IMG/VR virus record: IMGVR_UViG_3300010354_000733
Location: 1 to 22,461 of that record
Strand: one strand, 5' to 3'
From: a virus
DNA: 22,461 nucleotides
The translations under genes and the position numbers were made by a program. Shown in pieces: positions 1 through 7,380 of the stretch; within the stretch, counting starts at the first letter, position 1; each line of letters starts with the position of its first letter. The notes below the pieces were generated by a model that was given only the letters and a program-made list of their open reading frames with translations, was not told the origin of the DNA and made no database searches.

Positions 1-945
1 ATGGACGGGTACAATATTTATTCCGCCATTCTTCAGACCAAAACAAAGGTTGACACATTTTGTGTTGGCATTGCCGCAAGCATTGCCGCCGTTATATTTC
101 AAGCCGGACGAAGCCGAATCATGTCCGATTATGGCGTATTGATGTATCATAACCCATACGGCGGAAATGATGAACAACAATTGGCCAAAATGCGCGAAAG
201 TATTGCCGTAATGGTTGCAAGCCGTGCCGGAAAAACAAAAGATGATGTGTTGAAATTAATGGACAAAACATCATGGATTGATTCGCAAGAAGCAATGGAA
301 GTTGGATTGTGTGATTCAATAATGGATTCCGCCGATTCTAACAAAAAACGCAAAATTTCAATATCCGAACCCGTTGCCATGTGGCGCGAATGTTCAAAAA
401 TAGTCAATACAATTCTTAACATAAACCAAATTCAAATGATTAACGTCATCAACAAATTGGGGTTAGACGGCAAAGCGGGAGAAAAGGAAATCCTTGATGC
501 CATTGACGCCCTGAACAAAAAAGGTTCAGACCTTGACGCAATGAAATCCGAACTTGAAAAAATGCAAGCGGAATGCGACGAACTGAAAAGAAAGTACATT
601 GAAGCCAAGGAAGAAGCCGAAGCGAAAAACAAAGCCAAGGAAGAAGCCGAAGCAAAGGCAAAAGAAGAAGCCGAAGCGAAGGAAGAAGCCGAATGCAAAG
701 CAATGGTTGAAAATTTTGCCAAATCCGGCCGCATCAAAAACGACGCGCAAGTCATTGAACAATGGGTAAAAACTGCAAAAGCACAAGGAATTGCCGAAAC
801 AAAAGCAATGATTGAAGCATTGCCGTTGAACAAGCCGGCAAACGTTATTCCGACAACATCCGGAACGATTGCAGACCCACACACAACGCCAATGAACGCC
901 GTTCGTCTTATGGCTGAAGTAATGAACAAAAACAAAAAAAAGTAA
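1..945 (+). CDS. ClpP-like prohead protease with C-terminal scaffold-like domain (5' partial)
   Basis: This is probably the serine protease that matures the phage head, fused to a scaffold-like region. Visible residues 1-110 match the ClpP/S14 fold: GIAAS at 23-27 carries the nucleophile Ser27, MYHNPYGG at 48-55 carries His50, and the segment around 90-108 resembles the EA-x-GL-x-D region that ends the ClpP core. The reading frame is open from base 1 and the residues normally before Ser (an SPGG-type strand and oxyanion region) are missing, so the ATG at base 1 is probably an internal Met and about 60-70 residues lie upstream. Residues about 145-240 are highly charged, with repeated Glu-Glu-Ala-Glu-Ala-Lys units that predict a long coiled coil. 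The major capsid gene follows 24 bases later, the usual order for protease, scaffold and capsid. The assignment to a prohead protease is from motif plus position. Confidence 0.85.
   Translation: MDGYNIYSAILQTKTKVDTFCVGIAASIAAVIFQAGRSRIMSDYGVLMYHNPYGGNDEQQLAKMRESIAVMVASRAGKTKDDVLKLMDKTSWIDSQEAMEVGLCDSIMDSADSNKKRKISISEPVAMWRECSKIVNTILNINQIQMINVINKLGLDGKAGEKEILDAIDALNKKGSDLDAMKSELEKMQAECDELKRKYIEAKEEAEAKNKAKEEAEAKAKEEAEAKEEAECKAMVENFAKSGRIKNDAQVIEQWVKTAKAQGIAETKAMIEALPLNKPANVIPTTSGTIADPHTTPMNAVRLMAEVMNKNKKK
601..700 (+). repeat. Degenerate tandem repeat encoding EEAEAK coiled coil
   Basis: Four imperfect copies of a unit reading roughly AAGGAAGAAGCCGAAGC lie within the protease-scaffold gene. 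They encode alternating Glu and Lys heptad-like segments. The repeat probably reflects selection for a coiled coil with slippage, not a DNA-level site. Confidence 0.6.
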
Positions 946-969
946 TTTAATAACCAACAATAATCAATT

Positions 970-1980
970 ATGTCACTGATAATTAATGACACCACCTACG
1001 CCGGAACATTCGCATCCTATTTTTGGCTGCCCGCCACCTTCGGCATGGACACAATCAAAAAAGGCGGCGTGTATGTTCAAGACGGAATCAAGAAAAAACA
1101 CACCATTGGACGGATTGATTTTTCCAATCCATTACAACCACGTCAAGCCACGCCAACATCAAGTGGTAATTTTACCATTGACGGCAAAGTGCTTGAACCT
1201 CAAGACCTTATGTTGTATACCGAATTTAACCCACGTGATTTTGAGGCCCATTGGCTTAGTGAACAATTAAGTCCAACATTGTTGGCGCGTGAAGTACCCG
1301 TGACCGCCGAAAACTACATGATTCAAATGGGATTGAACAGGATGTTTGAGCAAATTGAAACCGCAATTTGGATGGGTTCAACAACCTACACCGCAACGCC
1401 CGGTTCATCCGGAAACGGACAAATTTGTTTCTTTGACGGATTTTTGAAGAAAATGGTTGCCGACGGAAACATTCAAAAAGTCCCTTCACCACTTCCATTG
1501 TCCGCCGCCGCGTCTTCCGTATCTGTTTACAACGTTGTTGATGCAATGAACGCCCTGTTGGACCTTGCCGCACAATACAAAAAGGCCCTTTTGGCCCGCG
1601 CAAATAGATATGAGCGTTTGAAGTTTTTTGTGTCAATTAAGACCGAACAAATCTATCAAACATTCATCACAACATCATTGACATATAAGGGTGTGAACAC
1701 TACCGACAGAGGTATCAACACCTTCAAAGGATATGAGATTGTACCACTTGCCGGTTTCCCGGATGACACCATTCTGTTTTGCGAAGGACTGCCCGACACG
1801 TCATCAAATCTTTACGTTGGTATGAACTCAACAGAGGACAACCAACTGCAACTGATGCGTCTTCAAAACAATTCCGAATTGTTCTTCCTGAAAGGACTGA
1901 TGAAGTACGATGTTCAGTACGGATTCTCTGAAGAAGTGTTCCTGTTCACTACCCTGACAACCGGAAGTTTTAATGCTTAA
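970..1980 (+). CDS. Major capsid protein (HK97-fold type)
   Basis: This 336-residue protein is probably the major head subunit. It lies directly after the protease-scaffold gene, has the usual size, and has the mixed alpha/beta composition of HK97-like capsid proteins. The N-terminal part has an extended arm-like stretch, the middle (about 85-130) resembles the E-loop to spine-helix region with EVPVTAENYMIQMGLNRMFE, and the C-terminal third (about 225-300) contains KGYEIVPLAGFPDDTILFCE, typical of the P-domain/A-domain part where an epitope is followed by a 'value' strand. There is no obvious long N-terminal delta domain, which fits scaffold function being supplied by the upstream fusion. The start ATG follows an A-rich leader; the stop overlaps a possible upstream start of the next gene. 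The family is inferred from context and pattern, not from a database match. Confidence 0.85.
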   Translation: MSLIINDTTYAGTFASYFWLPATFGMDTIKKGGVYVQDGIKKKHTIGRIDFSNPLQPRQATPTSSGNFTIDGKVLEPQDLMLYTEFNPRDFEAHWLSEQLSPTLLAREVPVTAENYMIQMGLNRMFEQIETAIWMGSTTYTATPGSSGNGQICFFDGFLKKMVADGNIQKVPSPLPLSAAASSVSVYNVVDAMNALLDLAAQYKKALLARANRYERLKFFVSIKTEQIYQTFITTSLTYKGVNTTDRGINTFKGYEIVPLAGFPDDTILFCEGLPDTSSNLYVGMNSTEDNQLQLMRLQNNSELFFLKGLMKYDVQYGFSEEVFLFTTLTTGSFNA

Positions 1981-1999
1981 TCTTAAATTGAAAATTGAA

Positions 2000-2425
2000 A
2001 TGAAAAATTTGTTTTTATTTATTGCCTTGTGCATTGGCGTGACCGCGTTTGGTCAAAGCACATCCCCGCGTTTTGGAACACTAAAAAACCAAGACAACAC
2101 GTACCGCGTATTGACCCTGAAGAAATCCGCCATTGTGGATGACGCCGGAAATGACACGTTGAGTGTATCACCCAACGCATATTTTTCGTATGTGACATGT
2201 ACCGCCGTTGATTCCTTCAGCGTGAAAATTGGAAGCGTTGCCAATTCTTATTTTGGCGACAACATTCAACTGATTGTAAGTGGTGTATCCGGAAACAAAG
2301 TGAAATTTGTTGGTTCCAATTTATTGACCGCCGGGACCGCAACATTATCATCAAATGGACGTGCCGTTGTCACTTTAGTTTTTGACGGCGCAAAATGGGT
2401 TGAATCCGCCCGCGTTGTACAATAA
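2000..2425 (+). CDS. Small protein with signal peptide, next to capsid gene
   Basis: The 141-residue product starts with a typical Sec signal peptide: MKN, a hydrophobic core LFLFIALCIGVTAF, and a cleavage-like site after AFGQ. The mature part of about 120 residues is rich in Ser, Thr, Val and Asn and looks all-beta. I chose ATG 2000 over the in-frame ATG at 1973, which overlaps the capsid stop, because the later Met gives a clean signal peptide and follows an A-rich leader. By position it could be a head decoration protein or head fibre, but such proteins are not normally exported; a secreted or surface-anchored virion-related protein is an alternative. I do not recognise a family. Confidence 0.75.
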   Translation: MKNLFLFIALCIGVTAFGQSTSPRFGTLKNQDNTYRVLTLKKSAIVDDAGNDTLSVSPNAYFSYVTCTAVDSFSVKIGSVANSYFGDNIQLIVSGVSGNKVKFVGSNLLTAGTATLSSNGRAVVTLVFDGAKWVESARVVQ

Positions 2426-2427
2426 TT

Positions 2428-2631
2428 ATGAACCCAACGGATATTGCCAAATTAGCGTTTGACGCCCTTCCGCGCGTGAACGAAATATGGGTTGACAACA
2501 AGGGCAATTTTCACCTTCATCCCAACAATGGGGGCGTTTGCATACAAAGAAATGCCCCCGTTGTTTCAAACACGGATAATGAGGAAACAGAAAAGCGGAA
2601 AAGTAAAAAAACCAAGAAAGGGGGGTTGTAA
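2428..2631 (+). CDS. Small hypothetical protein
   Basis: This 67-residue product lies 2 bases after the preceding gene and ends inside a hairpin-like terminator. The first 45 residues look folded (MNPTDIAKLAFDALP then a short beta segment NEIWVDNKGNFHL), while the last 20 are almost all Lys, Glu and Asn. The place between capsid and tail sheath is where head completion or adaptor proteins often lie, but it is much shorter than those and I see no specific motif. It has the same compositional style as its neighbours, so it is probably a real gene. Confidence 0.6.
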   Translation: MNPTDIAKLAFDALPRVNEIWVDNKGNFHLHPNNGGVCIQRNAPVVSNTDNEETEKRKSKKTKKGGL

Positions 2632-2645
2632 TATCCCCCTTTTTA
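2617..2645 (+). terminator. Rho-independent terminator-like hairpin between head and tail genes
   Basis: AAAGGGGGG pairs with CCCCCTTT across a 9-base loop (TTGTAATAT region), and the hairpin is followed by a T-run to 2644. It overlaps the end of the small gene at 2428-2631 and lies just before the tail sheath gene, so it may partly separate head from tail transcription. The A-run that follows is the sheath gene leader. Confidence 0.65.
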
Positions 2646-2659
2646 TTAAAAAAAAAAAA

Positions 2660-4189
2660 ATGGCACTAAACGACATTACATTCATAAAGGGCCAAGGGGG
2701 ATTGGGAAGACCAATTGCCGGCCAAGATTATATTTCCGGTCTGTTGCTATTTTGCGACAATGCGGACCTTCCGTCAGGTTGGACCACATCAAGCCGGGTG
2801 CGTTTGATTTCATCATTAGAAGACGCGGAAAACAATGGAATCACAAATGATTCAAGTGACGCAACGGCGGCAACATTCACTTATTTAATCACGGCATTTG
2901 GTGCAACCGGCGACGGATTGAAACTTGTGTACAACGGAATCAACGGCCCGGTGACAATATGTGATTACAAAGTTGCGGCCGGTGTGAACACAATTGATTT
3001 GCAAGGCGCGGCAATTGCGGCCCTTATCAACGCAAGCACATACACCAACAACATTTCCGCCGCATATAACACAGGGACGAACACGTTGACAATCACGTTG
3101 CCAAAAAGCGAAGGAATATACCCAACGACCGGAACGACAATTGTGAAGACAGAAACAGGCACATTTGCCGGCACATTATCACAACCGACCGGCGGAGCGT
3201 ATTCAATCAAAGATAGATTTCATTACCAAATTAGCGAATTTTTCCGTGCCAATCCAAAAGGATTGTTGTACGTTGGATTTTATGAAATTCCTGTTTCATA
3301 CGATTACACGGAAGTCACATTGATGCAAAATTACGCGGACGGAAAAATACGTCAAATTGGGGTATTTGTAGATTCCCAAGCGTTTGTTGTTGGTGATGTT
3401 CAAGTGTTGCATGATGAAATTGTGACCAATTGTGACGACAACCACAGACCATTGTCCGCCCTTTACGCCGGTGATTATGCCGCCGTAACGGATTGGTCAA
3501 CATTGGCAAATCTTAACACATACGACGCAAACAAAGTGAGTGTTGTGATAAGTCAAGACGGAGCGGCACAAGGATACAAATTATTCCAAGCATCCGGCGT
3601 AAGTTGTCCAACATTGGGCGCGGCATTGGGAGCCGTATCTTTTGCATCTGTTTCGGATGACATTGCATGGGTTGCCAAATTTAACGTATCAAACGGACGT
3701 GAATGTGATACACCCGCATTGGGAAATGGTGATTTGATTAAAAATCTATCCGTCAATTTATTGACATTAATCAACAACTACCGGTATATTTTCCTTCGCA
3801 AATACGTTGATTTGGCGGGAACATATTGGAATGATGACCATGCCGCAATCACACAATCATCCGATTATGCGTATATAAGCAACAACCGGACAATTGACAA
3901 AGCAATTCGCGGGGTGTATTCTTCAGTTCTTCCGGCCCTTGCAAGTCCCTTATTGCTGAATGCAGACGGAACGTTGACAGACACCACAATTGCATATTTC
4001 ACATCATTGGCGCAAGTCAATTTGTTTGAAATGTTAAGAAATGCGGAAATAAGCGCGCAATCCGTTACAATTGACCCAACGCAAAACGTGTTGGCGACAA
4101 ATACATTGGAAATTTCCATTGCAATTGTTCCCGTTGGTGTAGCGCGTCAAATCATTGTTAAAATAGGATTCACAACTTCAATTGCATAA
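2660..4189 (+). CDS. Contractile tail sheath protein (DUF2586-like)
   Basis: This 509-residue protein probably forms the contractile sheath around the tail tube. The N-terminus MALNDITFIKGQGGLGRP and the following AGQDYISGLLLF look like a family annotated DUF2586 in Bacteroidota and Firmicutes prophages, which occupies the sheath position. The C-terminal half contains the segments YRYIFLRKYVDLAGTYWND and the terminal region NTLEISIAIVPVGVARQIIV, which fit the conserved sheath C-terminal domain that contacts the tube. A longer reading frame starts at 2492, but it overlaps the preceding gene and a terminator; ATG 2660 follows a 12-base A-run that is a typical start context here. The tube gene follows 2 bases later. 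The sheath role is well supported by that pairing. Confidence 0.85.
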   Translation: MALNDITFIKGQGGLGRPIAGQDYISGLLLFCDNADLPSGWTTSSRVRLISSLEDAENNGITNDSSDATAATFTYLITAFGATGDGLKLVYNGINGPVTICDYKVAAGVNTIDLQGAAIAALINASTYTNNISAAYNTGTNTLTITLPKSEGIYPTTGTTIVKTETGTFAGTLSQPTGGAYSIKDRFHYQISEFFRANPKGLLYVGFYEIPVSYDYTEVTLMQNYADGKIRQIGVFVDSQAFVVGDVQVLHDEIVTNCDDNHRPLSALYAGDYAAVTDWSTLANLNTYDANKVSVVISQDGAAQGYKLFQASGVSCPTLGAALGAVSFASVSDDIAWVAKFNVSNGRECDTPALGNGDLIKNLSVNLLTLINNYRYIFLRKYVDLAGTYWNDDHAAITQSSDYAYISNNRTIDKAIRGVYSSVLPALASPLLLNADGTLTDTTIAYFTSLAQVNLFEMLRNAEISAQSVTIDPTQNVLATNTLEISIAIVPVGVARQIIVKIGFTTSIA

Positions 4190-4191
4190 AC

Positions 4192-4614
4192 ATGGCAAAT
4201 CCACTAATAAACGGCGTCAATTATTCATGGTCCAATGTCAAACTTGTATTGTTTGGCGTTCCGGTCATTGGAATCACACAAATTGAATACAAACGCAAGC
4301 AGAACAAAGAAAACAACTATGGAATGGGAACGGAACCCATTTCCCGTGGATACGGCAACAAAGAATATGAAGGCAAAATCACCTTGTATCGTGAAGAATG
4401 GAATTCAATAATCATTGCGGCCCCAAGCCGGGACCCACTTGAAATTGCGCCATTTGACATTCAAGTTGCATTTGCCGGAACCCGCGTTGCGCCCGGATTG
4501 GACATCCTTCGTGCATGTGAATTTTTGGAAGACCCATTCACAATTGCACAAGGTGACACAAAAGTGTTGGTTGAAATTCCCTTGATTATTGGGTTGATTG
4601 ACCATGTGGCATAA
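4192..4614 (+). CDS. Tail tube protein
   Basis: The 140-residue product probably forms the inner tail tube. Size and position directly after the sheath are as expected. Sequence cues are MANPLINGVNYSWSN, then GVPVIGITQIEYKRKQ, a segment with basic and polar residues, and the C-terminal beta strands KVLVEIPLIIG, all of which fit the two-sheet tube fold seen in contractile systems. No signal peptide or membrane segment is present. It is followed by a strong hairpin terminator, so sheath and tube may form the most heavily transcribed unit. The family name is inferred from order and size. Confidence 0.8.
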   Translation: MANPLINGVNYSWSNVKLVLFGVPVIGITQIEYKRKQNKENNYGMGTEPISRGYGNKEYEGKITLYREEWNSIIIAAPSRDPLEIAPFDIQVAFAGTRVAPGLDILRACEFLEDPFTIAQGDTKVLVEIPLIIGLIDHVA

Positions 4615-4642
4615 ATATTTGCGTATCGTTGTTTGAGCGATT

Positions 4643-4670
4643 GGGGGGGGAAATATTTTCCCCCTTTTTT
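4643..4670 (+). terminator. Rho-independent terminator after tail tube gene
   Basis: GGGGGAAA pairs perfectly with TTTCCCCC across the 3-base loop TAT, and six T bases follow. It lies 29 bases after the tube gene stop. This is one of the clearest intrinsic terminators in the window. Confidence 0.85.
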
Positions 4671-4683
4671 GTTTGAATTTATT

Positions 4684-4691
4684 TATTTTTG
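4684..4691 (+). promoter_or_regulatory. Possible -7 promoter element before tail chaperone gene
   Basis: TATTTTTG matches the TAnnTTTG box of Bacteroidota promoters and is followed by CAT as in the two repeated promoters at 17633 and 22416. A TTTG box at the usual 18-base spacing is missing; the nearest is 12 bases upstream. Position just after a terminator supports a restart of transcription, but the evidence is weak. Confidence 0.3.
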
Positions 4692-4695
4692 CATT

Positions 4696-5031
4696 ATGGA
4701 AATACAAGAAAAAATCAACGAAAGAGCGCAAGAATTAAGCAAGATTCACGGATGTGTTGTTCATCCTTTGTATTTTGTGGATGAAGAAGGAAATGCCGTC
4801 ATTGGATATTTCAAGGAACCGCCGCGTTTTGTAAAAATGAAAATGTTGGACAAAAGCGTTACAAATCCAATAAGCGCGGCAAGTGACATCATTGACGGGT
4901 ATCTTATCAAGGAAGAATCCGACGTGCGCATATATGATGAAAGACCTGAAAATGACAAATACTACATTGGCGCAACGATTGAAGCATCAAAAAAAATTGA
5001 AGCGGCAATAAATCAATTCAAAAAAAAATAG
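4696..5031 (+). CDS. Tail assembly chaperone, short form (gpG-like position)
   Basis: The 111-residue product lies between tube and tape measure, where tailed phages encode tail assembly chaperones that coat the tape measure during tail growth. The protein has a helical N-terminus (MEIQEKINERAQELSKIHG), a central beta segment with VVHPLYFVDEEGNAVIGYF, and a Lys-rich end. The last codons are Phe and three AAA Lys codons in a 9-base A-run, followed directly by TAG at 5029-5031. That context makes a -1 frameshift to the extension at 5028-5189 likely. I chose ATG 4696; an in-frame ATG at 4633 lies upstream of the terminator and is unlikely. The role rests mainly on gene order and the frameshift layout. 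Confidence 0.75.
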   Translation: MEIQEKINERAQELSKIHGCVVHPLYFVDEEGNAVIGYFKEPPRFVKMKMLDKSVTNPISAASDIIDGYLIKEESDVRIYDERPENDKYYIGATIEASKKIEAAINQFKKK

Positions 5032-5066
5032 TTGACGCATTGAGTGAGGAATTGGACCCACTCAAT
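5020..5066 (+). promoter_or_regulatory. Programmed -1 frameshift signal: slippery A-run plus stem-loop
   Basis: A run of nine A (5020-5028) supplies the heptamer A AAA AAA in the zero frame, with the TAG stop immediately next. Eleven bases after the A-run is a stem of ATTGAGTG (5039-5046) with CACTCAAT (5059-5066), which may be lengthened by GG-CC pairs with a bulged A. Slippery site, stop and stem are the standard parts of a -1 frameshift. Polymerase slippage on the A-run is an alternative with the same outcome. Confidence 0.7.
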
Positions 5067-5189
5067 AAACGTGCAGCGTTGGCAATGTATTTTTTTGGGA
5101 TTGATGTTGACAAATGTTCGGACGACGATTACGCAAAATATATCAAATGGGCGGACTATGTACAAACCACATTCAATAATCAAAAGTAA
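5028..5189 (+). CDS. Tail assembly chaperone -1 frameshift extension (gpT-like)
   Basis: This reading frame has no useful start codon of its own near its beginning, yet is open from the A-run to TAA at 5187-5189 and encodes about 53 residues, starting IVDALSEELDPLNKRAAL and ending with YVQTTFNNQK. Composition (Asp, Lys, Tyr, Trp) is like a real small helical protein, and the frame fills the otherwise unexplained 170-base gap before the tape measure gene. Shifting -1 at 5022-5028 would join it to the short chaperone and yield about 164 residues, the size and structure expected of a G-GT type product. The extension probably binds the tape measure or tube, by analogy with lambda gpGT. The frameshift itself is inferred. 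Confidence 0.65.
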   Translation: MVDALSEELDPLNKRAALAMYFFGIDVDKCSDDDYAKYIKWADYVQTTFNNQK

Positions 5190-5201
5190 AGAATTGCCGG
5201 C

Positions 5202-6713
5202 ATGCCAATAAACAACGAAGTCCAATACACCCTTAGTTTGCGTGACCTGATTTCAAAAGGGATTGAAGGTATTGAAAAGAAGGCGCAATCACTTGACAAA
5301 CAATTAAACACGTTAGTCAAGGGAAGCATTGCGGCCATTGGCGCATATGAAATATACGAATTTGCGAAAGGTTCGGTTGAAGCGTTTGGCGAAGCAGAAA
5401 GGGCAAGCGTAAAATTGGACAATCAATTGCAGAATAGCGGACGCGCGTCCGACCAATTACGCAAGGCATTGGACGACCAAGCCGAAAGTTTAATGAAAGT
5501 GTCATTGTTTGATGATGATGCAATCACGGGAGCGCAAGGAATCATTGCCGGGTATAAAGGAATAAGCAATGAATTGATGAACAATTCAATTCCCGCAATT
5601 GTTGACGCGGCGTCCGCAATGGGTGTTGATTTGGCAAGTGCGGCCAACGCCGTTGGTGCGGCATTGGAAGACCCGGAACAAGGGTTAAGAAAACTGAAGG
5701 GATTGAATATCATTCTTTCTGAAGAACAAAAAGAATACGTCAAATCATTGACCGACGCGGGGAAAAAACAACAAGCACAAGCATATTTGTTGGACATCAT
5801 AAAAGACAAATATAAAGGTGCGGGACAGGCAATGGCGGAAGCCGGCACGGGTCCAATGGTTGTGTTGGGGAATCAATTGGGAAATGTGAAAGAAAGTATT
5901 GGCGAATTGATTGTTGACATTATTCAAGGCCTTCAACCCGCAATCCAAGTTGTTGGCGAATTGATGAAAAGTTTTACCGAATTTTTAACAAATAATAAGA
6001 CAGAAATTAAGGCCGTAGCATTTGGCGTGGCATTGGCCGCCGGCGCATTTGCCGTGTACAAAGTTGTGACAATGGCGTCCGCGTTGGCTACCACAATAAT
6101 GACAACATCCATTTCAAGTTTGACGGCGGCAATGTTGGCGAATCCTGTTGGGTTGTTTGTCGCGGCAATTGCGGCCATTGGCGTTGTTTTGTATGAAGCG
6201 TGGGAGCGTTCCGAAACATTCAGGAAAGGCGTATTGGCCGTTTGGGAAGTTGTCAAAACGTATGTTGGAATGATGATTGACTACTTCAAAAATTTGGGAA
6301 CAATTGTCATGGGCGTATTCACTTTTGATGCGTCAAAAATCAAGGAAGGATTGTCAAACATGGTTGATTTGGCAAAGGGTGCGGGGGAAAAATTTTCCAA
6401 AGCGTGGGACAAAGGGAAAAAAGAAGGAGCAACAAGTTGGGCGGCAAGTGAACTTGAAAAAAAAGAAGGCGTCATCCCTAAAGGTGGACCAACAACACAA
6501 GGACCGACAGGGCCGCCAACGGCAAAAGTATCCGAACCCAAAGGAGCAACAGGAAACAAGGCAACCACTATCAACATAACAATCAACAAATTGGTTGAAA
6601 ACTTTAGTGTATCCACCACAAATGTTACAGAAAGCACGTCAAAAATACGGGAATTGGTTGCGACCGCATTGACAGACGCATTGAATGATTCACAAATTAT
6701 TGCCGGTGTCTAA
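5202..6713 (+). CDS. Tail tape measure protein
   Basis: This 503-residue protein probably sets the tail length and passes through the tube. It is helical for most of its length, with an N-terminal Lys/Glu-rich coiled coil (about 1-60), Ala- and Gly-rich middle parts, and hydrophobic segments around residues 270-335 (GVALAAGAFAVYKVV and NPVGLFVAAIAAIGVVLYEAW) typical of tape measure proteins that reach the host membrane. A Pro/Gly/Thr-rich linker lies at about 428-450. At about 1.5 angstrom per residue the helical length would suggest a tail of about 75 nm, short for a myovirus; this is an estimate from a general rule. It directly follows the chaperone frames, as expected. Confidence 0.85.
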   Translation: MPINNEVQYTLSLRDLISKGIEGIEKKAQSLDKQLNTLVKGSIAAIGAYEIYEFAKGSVEAFGEAERASVKLDNQLQNSGRASDQLRKALDDQAESLMKVSLFDDDAITGAQGIIAGYKGISNELMNNSIPAIVDAASAMGVDLASAANAVGAALEDPEQGLRKLKGLNIILSEEQKEYVKSLTDAGKKQQAQAYLLDIIKDKYKGAGQAMAEAGTGPMVVLGNQLGNVKESIGELIVDIIQGLQPAIQVVGELMKSFTEFLTNNKTEIKAVAFGVALAAGAFAVYKVVTMASALATTIMTTSISSLTAAMLANPVGLFVAAIAAIGVVLYEAWERSETFRKGVLAVWEVVKTYVGMMIDYFKNLGTIVMGVFTFDASKIKEGLSNMVDLAKGAGEKFSKAWDKGKKEGATSWAASELEKKEGVIPKGGPTTQGPTGPPTAKVSEPKGATGNKATTINITINKLVENFSVSTTNVTESTSKIRELVATALTDALNDSQIIAGV

Positions 6714-7380
6714 TTACATAATTGATTCAAAATTTCTTCCCCCGGCATTGACCGGATTGGGGCGTATTCCCGTAATTATTGCCAATCAAATTGCGTCCGC
6801 CGTTAATTTGAAATACAATCCATACGAAGGGCGTCCGGAATTGATACAAAAATATGCCAAAGATGCGCCCATTGGAATGTCTATTTTGGGAACCCCAATA
6901 TACACGGATTTGTCATTGTTGGGGTGTCAATATACGGACAACATTACGAACGAAATTGTCACCTTAGCCAATGAAAGGTTCAGGGCCGGCGGGACCAATG
7001 CATCCGCATTTTACATGAATTTAGAAAGCATCATTTGCACAATCAACCAAGTCCAAAGAATAATCAAAACAGAAATACAAGGCAGAAACGGAACAATCAA
7101 AGAATACATTGGCGCGGATGACATGCAAATCACAATCAACGGGGTCATAACCGGGAAAAACGGCGTGCATCCGAAAGAAGAAGTGATAAGATTGAAAAAA
7201 TGGTTGGATGCCCCCGTTGCCAAAGGCATCACATCATGGTGGACGAATAACTTAGGGTTGAACAATATTGTGGTTGAAAATTATTCCTTCCCACAAACGC
7301 CGGGGGGATATTCATACCAACAATTCACAATCAATGCAATTTCGGATATGCCCGTGGAATTAAGAATACAAGGACAATGA
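6685..7380 (+). CDS. Baseplate or tail protein (DUF6046-like)
   Basis: The product is 231 residues from ATG 6685, which overlaps the tape measure gene by 29 bases; a GTG at 6706 would give 224 residues and a smaller overlap. It has an early motif LTGLGRIPVIIANQI, a central GADDMQITINGVITGK, a KKWLDAP segment, and a C-terminal beta-rich end with SYQQFTINAISDMPVELRIQ. I associate this pattern with the DUF6046 family of Bacteroidota phages and prophages, located right after the tape measure. The function is probably a structural protein joining tail tube and baseplate, as LysM-bearing gp53-like proteins do in T4; that last part is inference from order. Confidence 0.65.
   Translation: MIHKLLPVSNYIIDSKFLPPALTGLGRIPVIIANQIASAVNLKYNPYEGRPELIQKYAKDAPIGMSILGTPIYTDLSLLGCQYTDNITNEIVTLANERFRAGGTNASAFYMNLESIICTINQVQRIIKTEIQGRNGTIKEYIGADDMQITINGVITGKNGVHPKEEVIRLKKWLDAPVAKGITSWWTNNLGLNNIVVENYSFPQTPGGYSYQQFTINAISDMPVELRIQGQ

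Noticed and set aside
432-995. Long minus-strand open frame of 187 codons opposite the protease-scaffold gene
   Set aside because: It is the mirror of the Glu/Ala/Lys repeats, giving Ser/Phe/Ala-rich low complexity; the plus strand gene has clear domains.
2492-2659. Upstream extension of the tail sheath frame
   Set aside because: It overlaps the small gene at 2428 and crosses a terminator hairpin; the conserved-looking N-terminus starts at 2660.
5013-5225. Minus-strand frame of 70 codons over the frameshift region
   Set aside because: No promoter or neighbours on that strand; the -1 frame on the plus strand explains the region better.
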